A stretch of DNA of 64,000 nucleotides, taken from Multifurca ochricompacta. Lineage: Eukaryota > Basidiomycota > Agaricomycetes > Russulales > Russulaceae. The stretch's first letter is position 1. Every line of letters starts with the position of its first letter. The notes under the pieces are model-generated. The model had not been told where the DNA came from, made no database searches, and saw only the letters and a list, made by a program, of their open reading frames with translations. Shown here one piece after another: positions 44,898 through 52,889 of this stretch. The stretch covers positions 372,001 through 436,000 of the forward strand of contig WTXG01000017.1 of the NCBI GenBank assembly GCA_022496185.1, read 5' to 3'. The position numbers and the translations under genes were made by a program.

Positions 44898-45488
44898 TGT
44901 TACGAACAGGGCCCAGTAGCCCTATTTTCTTTACCCTTCCCAACAGAGATCCCACTCGCCCACCGACTTTACACTTCCTCATTACATCTCCCTCGTGGGA
45001 TCCCTCACATGCATTGCTCCCATCCCCGTGACTGTTGTTTGGACTTATGGATACACTGTTTACCTATGCTTGCCCTTCTTATCTCGTTATCCTCTTATCT
45101 TACGATCGGACACTTACTTAGTTCCCTATCAGAAGCCAGGCTTTACGCCCTCCGCTTTCGGATATTCGGACCCACTTGACTCCGTGTTCTTATCTCATAG
45201 ACGCCCACTGAATTACGTATATAAAGTCCGCTGTAACTACCTTGTAGACCTCAGACTCGACTTATTGAATACATCGGTGCTTGTCTTCTGGACTTCCCTT
45301 TGAAAGCTCTGACTCGACCCTCTCACCAAGTACTTTTGGTACCTTCCGCTCAACATTGTCTTAGAGTACAGCCTCTTTGACTCTGACTCTTTCATAACGA
45401 ACTCCAAAGGACCATATTGGTCTTTTACCTGATAACGAACGAACGCTGTCACACAAGTCGTGTGGAACGTCCCGCACCGGACGTAACA
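44898..45488 (+). repeat. 5' LTR of Gyp-E
   Basis: TGTTACGAACAGGGCCC to GGACGTAACA. TATA box TATATAAAG at 45218-45226. No ATG occurs from the likely transcript start (about 45253) to the LTR end. Confidence 0.95.
45253..45263 (+). promoter_or_regulatory. Likely mRNA 5' end of Gyp-E, self-priming 11-mer
   Basis: AGACTCGACTT, 35 bp after the start of the TATA box, is the exact reverse complement of the sequence at 45491-45501. By analogy with Tf1 the first 11 nt of the transcript prime reverse transcription. Confidence 0.75.
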
Positions 45489-45490
45489 TC

Positions 45491-45501
45491 AAGTCGAGTC
45501 T
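45491..45501 (+). promoter_or_regulatory. Self-complementary primer-binding site of Gyp-E
   Basis: AAGTCGAGTCT, two bases after the LTR, pairs over all 11 bases with 45253-45263. The usual TGG start of a tRNA-primed site is absent. Confidence 0.8.
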
Positions 45502-45510
45502 CCTCCCAAC

Positions 45511-47025
45511 GTGGCTTCATCCAGCCGCAGTCAGACCCTGTTCAAAGAAGAGCTCATCGAACGCAGAGACAAGAATAATCTTTCACAACAGACACTTGGC
45601 TCTGCCGTCTGGAAAGAATTTGAAACCGAGTTTGGATACTACGTCTATTACGACGGAAGATACCAACCGGTAGAATACGACGACGAAAAGAGAGTTTGGT
45701 ATCGTATCCGATACTCGGATAGCAGACATTCGTGGGTTACTACCGCTCCCGCTCCACCAGAATTCGGTCTTGGCCCGTGGAGAGAGAACCCACCCGCAAT
45801 TATCACCGACTCAGAACCAGAAGAATACGTCGAAGAGAATAGCGAAGACGCACCAGTATTAGCATCGTCTACACCCCTGGTTGCACCGGCAGTTGTCACG
45901 ATCAGAGCCCCTGCTTTGACAACCCCCCAGATATCCATACAATCCGCAGATACCGTTACCCCATTTTACCAGAATATGTCCACCATCGCTGCCCAACTTC
46001 CCAATCCCATCCCTCCTCCTCCCCCGCCCCCGGTTGTCCCGAACATCCCTCCTCCATCGGGACGTCTGTCGGGAATCTTGCCCCAGACCTTCACGGGAGA
46101 TCGCTCCCAGAGTAAGAAGTTCATGTTGGAGTTCACCACATTTAAAAACTTCAATCATGATGTGGCCCAAATCGTCAACCCCTTTCAGCGCGCCAACCTC
46201 TTTCTCTCCCTCATCAGGGGAGACGCCGTCGATGATTGGACCATGGAACAACTCGAGTGGTTGAACGAGCAGGTAGAGAGTGGCCGCCGTACTACCAGTG
46301 AAGGCCTCTGGGAGACCATAGCTCAGAGATTCAAAGACGCCTTCACAGACGGACAGGCAAAACAGAAAGCAGCCAGGGAATTAAAGTCCCTGAAAATGGA
46401 AAAGGGAGAACTTGACGCCTATGTGGCAAAATTCCGAAGCCTGGCAAACCGAGCGGGCTATGATACGGACGAAGAAGCAACCTTGGACCTCTTCTCCCAA
46501 GGACTGCCGAACCCACTTGTCAAAAACATCATTCAGTTCCATCACCCTCATGACTGGGACGAATGGGTTGATGCTGCTCGACGACAGCAGCAGGACTATC
46601 TCGACTTCCAAACACGATTTGGAGTCGACACCAAGAAAGGAAAGACTTGAGAACAGTGGAAGGCCGCATTTGGAGTCAAGCCAGCACACACTACTCAGAG
46701 GGATCCCAATGCTATGGATACCTCAGCCGACAGAGTCAGGGCAAGAGTCACGCTCACAGAAGATGAACGGCAGACACTGATGAAGGAAGGAAGGTGTTTT
46801 CGCTGTAAAGGACAGGGACACATGTCCCGAGACTGTCCAAAGAAGGGAGTACGGGTCGCGGCAGCAAACGCGACGCCAACAGCCCCTGTCAACAATAACC
46901 CACCAGCTGTAGACAAGCGAACTAAAGAAGAGAAGGCCCAGGACATATGGGCGAACATGATGAAGGAGAGTGAGGAAGTGCGAGCCATCCTGGTGGAGAA
47001 GGCATTCGCAAAGAAGGATTTTTGA
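45511..47025 (+). pseudogene. Gyp-E gag: capsid and CCHC knuckle, one stop codon
   Basis: Frame of 504 codons from GTG at 45511 to TGA at 47023-47025. The GTG has A at -3 and G at +4; the first ATG downstream is at 45976, 155 codons in. Domains: N-terminal conserved part (S-S-R-S-Q-T-L-F-K-E-E-L), acidic/proline linker (to about residue 190), capsid of the retrotransposon-gag type (about 195-370), and knuckle CFRCKGQGHMSRDC (about 430-443). A TGA at 46648-46650 lies in G-K-T-stop-E-Q-W-K where Gyp-A reads Arg, a single CpG change. Pol takes over in the -1 frame at the T5 run 47019-47023. Confidence 0.9.
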
Positions 47026-50000
47026 TAAGCTCTACCCCATCGGCCTGGGCAAGAGCACTCCATGTTACCTCTGTGTATACTAGTCGGTTCAAATCACTAA
47101 AAATACCAGTTCATTTCGAGACTACACAGAGGACGGCCGATCGAGACATCTTAGTGGACTCTGGAGCCACAGATAACTTTATCAGTCCAAGAATGATCAA
47201 AACGTTGGGACTAGGGAAGCAGGCTCTTCCCCAAGAAAAAAATATCTGGAATATTGATGGAACTGCCAACCGTGCTGGAAAGATCACACACTACACCGAC
47301 CTAAATGTCCAAGTTGGGGAAATAACAAAAGACATTCGCTTCCTGATCACCGACTTAGGGGACGAAGACCTCATTTTGGGATATCCATGGCTTGCTGCAT
47401 TCGAACCCAGGATCAATTGGGCCGATGCAACAATGGATAAGGATTCATACCCCACCATCATTACATCAAGAGGCTACGATTATGCGATTAGACATGGGGC
47501 GACCAGAGATGCAGACGCCGGCAAAGAAGACCTAGGTCGCTGTTACGCCACAAAGGCTTCAGAGTTGGCCCAGAAGGCAGTACAGGGGCAGGCAGAGAAG
47601 ACTTATGACGACGTAGTACCGCACACCTATCACCGACATTGGAAGGTGTTCTCAGAAGAAGAGTCACAGCGGTTCCCACCCTCTCGACCCTGGGATCACG
47701 CCATAGACCTGCTCCCCGATACGCCGGCAGCAATTGACTGCAAAATCTATCCACTATCCCAGTCCGAGCAGGTGGCATTGACGGAGTTCCTCCAAGAACA
47801 TTTGGCGAAAGGATACATTCGCCCATCCAAGTCGCAGTATGCCTCACCCTTCTTCTTCATTAAGAAAAAGGACGGCAAGTTGCGACCAGTCCAGGATTAT
47901 CGACGGATTAACGCTCATACGGTGAAGAATGCCTACCCCCTGCCGCTCATCTCCGAGCTCATAGACACCATGAGGGATAAATCCCTCTTCTCAAAAATGG
48001 ACGTGCGGTGGGGGTACAACAACGTCAGAATCAAGGAAGGTGATCAGTGCAAAGCGGCGTTCAAAACAAATCAAGGATTGTTTGAACCGAATGTCATGTT
48101 CTTTGGCCTTACAAACTCACCAGCGATGTTCCAAGCCATGATGAACCACATCTTCCGCGATCTCATACTTACTGGAGAAGTAGTGGTCTATATGGACGAC
48201 ATATTGGTGGCCACCCCAGACAACCTAGATCACCACCAGGACCGTGTACATCAGGTGTTAGATATACTCCAAGAACACGACCTGTACCTCAAACCCGCAA
48301 AATGCTCTTTCGAGCAACGCAGTGTTGAGTACCTAGGAGTCATCTTAGAAGGAGGACAAGTGCGCATGGATCCTGTTAAAGTACAGGGGATCCGGGAGTG
48401 GCCTGTGCCGACCTGTGTCAAGGACGTCCGATCGTTCATTGGATTTTGTAACTTCTACCGACGCTTTGTCAAAGGATTCTCAGGCATCGCACGACCACTG
48501 AACGATCTCTTGAAAAAGGACGTACCATGGCATTGGAGTTCAGCACAACAACAAGCGTTTGAACAGATCAGGAACCTAGTCGGCTCCGAGCCTGTACTCA
48601 TCCAACCAGATCTGCGTCGTCCCTTCGAATTGGAAGTAGATGCCTCACACTTTGCGAATGGGGCAGTATTATACCAGAGAGATACCGCACAAGTGCTTCA
48701 CCCAGTGGCATACTATTCCGAGACCTTCTCCCCAGCAGAGAGGAATTATGACATCTGGGACAGAGAGCTCTTAGCCATAGTCAAGGCATTGCGACATTGG
48801 CGGCCCTACCTGGCCGGAACCCCACACAAGACCATCATCCACACCGACCATTCCAACCTATTGTATTGGAAGGAGCCCCACAAAATCAGTCGACGTGTGG
48901 CACGAGAGGTTCTGGAGTTAGAAGAATATAACTTCACCCTGAAACACATTGCCGGAAGCCAGAATGCTAGAGCGGATGCACTGTCACGCAGACCGGATAT
49001 GCACACAGGCGAGGACGACAATAATAACATCACTGTCCTCCCAGAAGAAGTGTTTGCGAAGGCTGCTGTAGTCAGCCTCCATGATATGGACCTATGGGCA
49101 CAGATCTCCCAAAATATGAACCAAGAACTATGCCACTCATGGGCCGATGCACACAATTTGAAAAAAGTCAACGGCCTTTGGTGGAAAGACAGCGATCGAC
49201 TGGTTGTCACCGGTGGCGACAACATTAAGAGGGGGGTGATCCATTTTCACCACGATCTCCCCTCTGCGGGCCACCCCGGTATTGCCAACACCTATGCCCT
49301 GGCCAAAAGAGACTACTGGTGGCCCAACATGAAAAAGGACGTCGAGAGTTACGTGCAAGGATGCGCAGCGTGCCAGGCAAACAAGGTGAACACACACCCG
49401 AGAGTCCCACCACTACACCCCATCACTCCCATTGCATCGACCCCCTTTCAGACTATAGCCATGGATTTTATCGTCAAATTACCCAAATCACAGGGCTTTG
49501 ACACCATCCTTACGATCACCGACCACGACTGCTCCAAAGCGGCCCTGTTCATTCCCTGTCACGAGACTATCACAGCTGAAGAAGTGGCAAAACTGTACTT
49601 GGATCATGTCTACCGCCATTATGGACTCCCCAAGAAGATCATATCTGACCGCGACACCAGGTTCACGTCAACGTTTGCTAGAGCCTTATGCAAAACGTTG
49701 GACATCGTGCAGAACATCTCCACAGCCTACCATCCACAGACGGACGGGCAGTCCGAACGGACAAATCAATGGCTTGAACAGTACCTCCGGTTCTGGTGCA
49801 ACAGCAGACAAGACGACTGGGCAAAATGGCTATCAACTGCGGAGTTCGCTCACAACTCATGGCCCAATGGCACCACGAAGACCACCCCCTTCTCCCTTAT
49901 CATGGGCTGGACCCCGCGCACCACGTGGGTAGATAAGCCCACTCAGGTCCCTTCCGTAACCCAACGGATAAGCCAATGGGAAGAACTGCGACAATCGGCC

Positions 50001-50504
50001 AATCAGAATCTAGTAAAGGCACAACAGCTTCTGGCAGCACAGCCAAGCACTTTCACACCCTATCAGACCAATGACTGGGTATGGCTCGAGGGCAGGAATA
50101 TTCACACGTCACACCCCACGGCCAAGCTAGCGCCCCGACGTCACGGACCCTTCCAGATCACAAGGAAGCTGTCAGACGTATCCTATGAACTGCAGCTGCC
50201 GCCGAAATGGAAGATCCACCCGGTCTTCCACGCTAAGCTTCTAACCCCTTACAAGGAGACCTCCATTCATGGAGAAAACTTCCCAAGACCCCCGCCTGAC
50301 CTTATCGATGGCGAAGAAGAATGGGAAGTGGAGCGCATTCTAGACTCCAAGCGACAAGGCCGAGGGCGCAAACTGTACTACCTAATCAAGTGGAAGGGAT
50401 TCCCAGACTCTGACAGTTCGTGGGAACCAGCCGGAGATATCTCTGCTCCGATTCTTATCTCAGAGTTCCACTTACGACACCCCCAAGCGCCCAAGAACAA
50501 TTAA
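47022..50504 (+). CDS. Gyp-E Pol polyprotein, intact: PR-RT-RNase H-integrase-chromodomain
   Basis: 1160 codons without a break. It has no start codon of its own (TTG at 47022) and must be made by -1 frameshift from Gag. Protease D-I-L-V-D-S-G-A-T-D-N-F-I (about residues 43-55). RT F-S-K-M-D-V-R-W-G-Y and V-Y-M-D-D-I-L-V (about 390). RNase H E-L-E-V-D-A-S-H (about 535). Integrase finger H-F-H-H-D...C-A-A-C-Q-A-N-K (740-786), catalytic D in A-M-D-F-I-V (813), S-D-R-D-T-R-F-T-S (876) and E in G-Q-S-E-R-T-N (912). Chromodomain E-E-W-E-V-E-R-I-L...L-I-K-W-K-G-F...W-E-P-A (1099-1142), the module thought to steer integration to marked chromatin. All visible catalytic residues are present, so this copy may still supply enzyme if gag readthrough or another Gag is available. 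Confidence 0.93.
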   Translation: MISSTPSAWARALHVTSVYTSRFKSLKIPVHFETTQRTADRDILVDSGATDNFISPRMIKTLGLGKQALPQEKNIWNIDGTANRAGKITHYTDLNVQVGEITKDIRFLITDLGDEDLILGYPWLAAFEPRINWADATMDKDSYPTIITSRGYDYAIRHGATRDADAGKEDLGRCYATKASELAQKAVQGQAEKTYDDVVPHTYHRHWKVFSEEESQRFPPSRPWDHAIDLLPDTPAAIDCKIYPLSQSEQVALTEFLQEHLAKGYIRPSKSQYASPFFFIKKKDGKLRPVQDYRRINAHTVKNAYPLPLISELIDTMRDKSLFSKMDVRWGYNNVRIKEGDQCKAAFKTNQGLFEPNVMFFGLTNSPAMFQAMMNHIFRDLILTGEVVVYMDDILVATPDNLDHHQDRVHQVLDILQEHDLYLKPAKCSFEQRSVEYLGVILEGGQVRMDPVKVQGIREWPVPTCVKDVRSFIGFCNFYRRFVKGFSGIARPLNDLLKKDVPWHWSSAQQQAFEQIRNLVGSEPVLIQPDLRRPFELEVDASHFANGAVLYQRDTAQVLHPVAYYSETFSPAERNYDIWDRELLAIVKALRHWRPYLAGTPHKTIIHTDHSNLLYWKEPHKISRRVAREVLELEEYNFTLKHIAGSQNARADALSRRPDMHTGEDDNNNITVLPEEVFAKAAVVSLHDMDLWAQISQNMNQELCHSWADAHNLKKVNGLWWKDSDRLVVTGGDNIKRGVIHFHHDLPSAGHPGIANTYALAKRDYWWPNMKKDVESYVQGCAACQANKVNTHPRVPPLHPITPIASTPFQTIAMDFIVKLPKSQGFDTILTITDHDCSKAALFIPCHETITAEEVAKLYLDHVYRHYGLPKKIISDRDTRFTSTFARALCKTLDIVQNISTAYHPQTDGQSERTNQWLEQYLRFWCNSRQDDWAKWLSTAEFAHNSWPNGTTKTTPFSLIMGWTPRTTWVDKPTQVPSVTQRISQWEELRQSANQNLVKAQQLLAAQPSTFTPYQTNDWVWLEGRNIHTSHPTAKLAPRRHGPFQITRKLSDVSYELQLPPKWKIHPVFHAKLLTPYKETSIHGENFPRPPPDLIDGEEEWEVERILDSKRQGRGRKLYYLIKWKGFPDSDSSWEPAGDISAPILISEFHLRHPQAPKNN

Positions 50505-50591
50505 AAGGAGGACAGACTCCCGACATCTTTTCCCCCGACATCTTTTCCCCCAGAACAACGCTTCACTAGCAACGTCCTGACCACAACTGAA

Positions 50592-51462
50592 ATGTCTTCC
50601 TCCTTTGTCGCTGCCTCCGCCGCTATTGACGCCTTCGCTGCCACCCATGTGGTGGTAGAGGCTTTTCCCCTCCGCTCACCCTTCCACTCGCCCTTCCTCT
50701 CCCATTGACTACGAGGCTGCAGAAGAACGAGTCAAGAACCAGTCACCTAACCCCGAGCTTTTGCAATTGACGAAGTGATGAACGACATGCGACTCCCACG
50801 CCTCAAAGCCGAAGTCATGAGGCTGTGGAAAACCCTTACACTACGTACTACGCTCAACACCCAATACAAAGAATATGCAAAACAGATGACAAGGCTTACG
50901 CGGGGGATGTTCCAAGTGGAGCAGGAGTTGACGAAGATTCGGAAGAGATTGGAGAAAGGGGACGCGTACCAGACGATAGCTGAAGGGTACGCAGACACCT
51001 ACGCACGACCCCTCCCCCCCACGATCATTAGGAGCGGCGCCACAACTGCTGCCGAACCGATTCGAGATGCCACGTATGCACGAAAACCCCCATGGAGAGA
51101 CTTGCTGGCGATGTGACAGCAAGTATCACATTAGCTGGAATTGTCCGCTCCACCGCAAATGGTGTCGTCACTGCCGGAGCAACCTACATTGGAGTCGATT
51201 CTGCATATTTCGACGTCTGGGTGTCGCTCCCACCATTGTCAATCCCTCAGGTTGGTGCGGAAAATGCCTACGACATAATGCGGGGCACCGCGAGCTTGAT
51301 TGCCCGGTCTACGACCTGTGTCGCCAATGCGGACGATGTGGCCCGTACGGGTTTTTACGCACACACCAATGCGCGGCGGAAGAGACTTATACTGTGAAGG
51401 ATCGGAATTTGGCGGACGATTATGTGGACTTGGTCCAGGACGACGGCGGTGCGCGTTTCTAG
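50592..51462 (+). pseudogene. Gyp-E ORF3, frameshifted and internally deleted
   Basis: Begins 88 bp after the pol stop with M-S-S-S-F-V-A-A-S-A-A-I-D-A-F-A-A-T-H-V-V-V. It is shifted near 50690, where the frame ends at TGA 50706-50708. About 400 bp found in Gyp-B (acidic part and the G-G-M-D-V-A-G-C block) are missing at the junction near 50757. The rest runs in two frames: coiled coil (D-E-V-M-N-D-M-R-L-P to R-K-R-L-E-K-G-D-A-Y), then from 51067 the knuckles CWRCDSKYHISWNC, CRHCRSNLHWSRFC, CGKC..H..C and CRQC..H..C. It stops at TAG 51460-51462, 31 bp before the LTR. Confidence 0.8.
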
Positions 51463-51477
51463 CTGGGTCAGCTCGAA

Positions 51478-51493
51478 CCAGAAAGGAGGGTGA
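51478..51493 (+). promoter_or_regulatory. Polypurine tract of Gyp-E
   Basis: CCAGAAAGGAGGGTGA directly before the 3' LTR; the purine run would prime plus-strand synthesis. The same tract, in complement, precedes the 3' LTRs of Gyp-A and Gyp-B. Confidence 0.8.
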
Positions 51494-52084
51494 TGTTACG
51501 AACAGGGCCCAGTAGCCCTATTTTCTTTACCCTTCCCAACAGAGATCCCACTCGCCCACCGACTTTACACTTCCTCATTACATCTCCCTCGTGGGATCCC
51601 TCACATGCATTGCTCCCATCCCCGTGACTGTTGTTTGGACTTATGGATACACTGTTTACCTATGCTTGCCCTTCTTATCTCGTTATCCTCTTATCTTACG
51701 ATCGGACACTTACTTAGTTCCCTATCAGAAGCCAGGCTTTACGCCCTCCGCTTTCGGATATTCGGACCCACTTGACTCCGTGTTCTTATCTCATAGACGC
51801 CCACTGAATTACGTATATAAAGTCCGCTGTAACTACCTTGTAGACCTCAGACTCGACTTATTGAATACATCGGTGCTTGTCTTCTGGACTTCCCTTTGAA
51901 AGCTCTGACTCGACCCTCTCACCAAGTACTTTTGGTACCTTCCGCTCAACATTGTCTTAGAGTACAGCCTCTTTGACTCTGACTCTTTCATAACGAACTC
52001 CAAAGGACCATATTGGTCTTTTACCTGATAACGAACGAACGCTGTCACACAAGTCGTGTGGAACGTCCCGCACCGGACGTAACA
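51494..52084 (+). repeat. 3' LTR of Gyp-E
   Basis: 591 bp, by eye identical to the 5' LTR in all stretches compared. Confidence 0.95.
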
Positions 52085-52089
52085 CATGA

Positions 52090-52173
52090 TCAGGAAGTGC
52101 AGAGTGGGTGGTAAAGAGGGGTTCTCGTTGGGAAGGGTAAAGAAAACTGGGTTACTCAGCAGAGGCTGTAACA
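52090..52173 (-). repeat. Gyp-C 5' LTR, terminal part
   Basis: Continues from 44897 across Gyp-E: TCAGGAAGTG...GGAAGGGTAAAGAAAA...GGCTGTAACA. The next bases, CAAGG (52174-52178), would be the Gyp-C target duplication; its partner is lost. Confidence 0.85.
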
Positions 52174-52430
52174 CAAGGTCATTGGTGATAGGAGGGCCAG
52201 GGCAGCTGTTATAACTCAATAGCAGGGGAGGGACCAGAGCCAATAAACTGTCTTTGAAGGATCACCATTGTCATGGACATTCTATAGGCATTACTAGGAG
52301 AGATATCTGGGTTGAACTGCCTCTGAAGAAGAGCCCAAAAGTCATTGTCTGCTATCTGAGAGAAAGTGGAGGCCCAGAGTGGAAAAAAGGAGTAAGAGTA
52401 TGAGTAAACCTGCAAGTACTCAGATCCACA
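52174..52430 (-). other. Unrecognised sequence with a short open frame
   Basis: A minus-strand frame of 74 codons (52209-52433) contains F-S-Q-I-A-D-N-D-F-W-A-L-L-Q-R-Q-F and M-V-I-L-Q-R-Q-F-I-G-S, which reads like real protein, with a repeated L-L-Q-R-Q-F / I-L-Q-R-Q-F. It may be a remnant of a gene that Gyp-C entered. No family recognised. CpG is nearly absent. Confidence 0.25.
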
Positions 52431-52867
52431 CAAGTATAGGACTCACAGCTCCAGGTGATCCATGGGAACATACTCATGCAGATCCAAGTATGACATTTTC
52501 TTATCTAAATACCCACAAGTTCAGATCCAGGTAACTCATGAGTGCACTCATGCTAGGCCCTAGGCTGGGTGGCTCAGTGGTTAGAGCACTGGACTGAGCT
52601 TGTTCCTGGAGGTTTTAGGTTCAATCCATGTTGCAGCCATTTCTGTTCTAGCTTCAGGAGCCTAGTAAAAAAATAATTTTATATAATAATATTCCCACAG
52701 GTATTCTGCAAGTACCCATGTGGGTACCCAGGGTGCCAAAATCAATACCCAGATCTGCACAAGTATTTTCCCATGGATCACCCAGATCCATGAGTATCAA
52801 TACCCATGAGTTTTTGCACAGCTCTACTCAAAAAACTTGCAAGTTACCCAGACTCGTGCTATGCCCT
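52431..52867. mobile_element. hAT-like non-autonomous elements
   Basis: Dense subterminal motifs (CAGATCCA, GATCCATGGG, TACCCATGTGGGTACCC, TACCCATGAG). Two similar ends, ...CATGCTAGGCCCTA at about 52560 and ...CGTGCTATGCCCTA at about 52866, suggest two units. A SINE sits between them. Target duplications were not resolved. Confidence 0.4.
52562..52690 (+). mobile_element. tRNA-derived SINE
   Basis: GGCTCAGTGGTTAGAGCA (52571-52588) matches a pol III A box region and GGTTCAATCC (52618-52627) a B box, spaced as in a tRNA gene. The acceptor stem does not close. A non-tRNA stretch and an A/T-rich tail (AAAAAAATAATTTTATATAA) follow. This is the usual build of a SINE, not a working tRNA gene. Confidence 0.6.
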
Positions 52868-52889
52868 ACATCAAGGCTGACAGACCATC

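Larger units (their letters stand above)
44898..52084 (+). mobile_element. Gyp-E: youngest Ty3/Gypsy chromovirus in the window
   Basis: 591-bp LTRs at 44898-45488 and 51494-52084 appear identical as far as I compared them, with a perfect CATGA duplication (44893-44897 and 52085-52089). gag, pol and ORF3 lie on the plus strand. pol is intact; gag has one stop; ORF3 is rearranged. CpG is abundant, in contrast to its relatives. Confidence 0.95.

Noticed and set aside
44995..45303. 102-codon plus-strand ORF in the Gyp-E LTR, present identically at 51591-51899
   Set aside because: The repeat is due to LTR duplication; it overlaps the promoter and transcript start and has no likeness to protein families.
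47488..47847. 119-codon minus-strand ORF under Gyp-E pol
   Set aside because: Antisense to the intact protease-RT frame.
52562..52640. A functional tRNA gene
   Set aside because: A and B boxes are present but the acceptor stem does not pair and no normal anticodon loop can be placed; a SINE head explains it.
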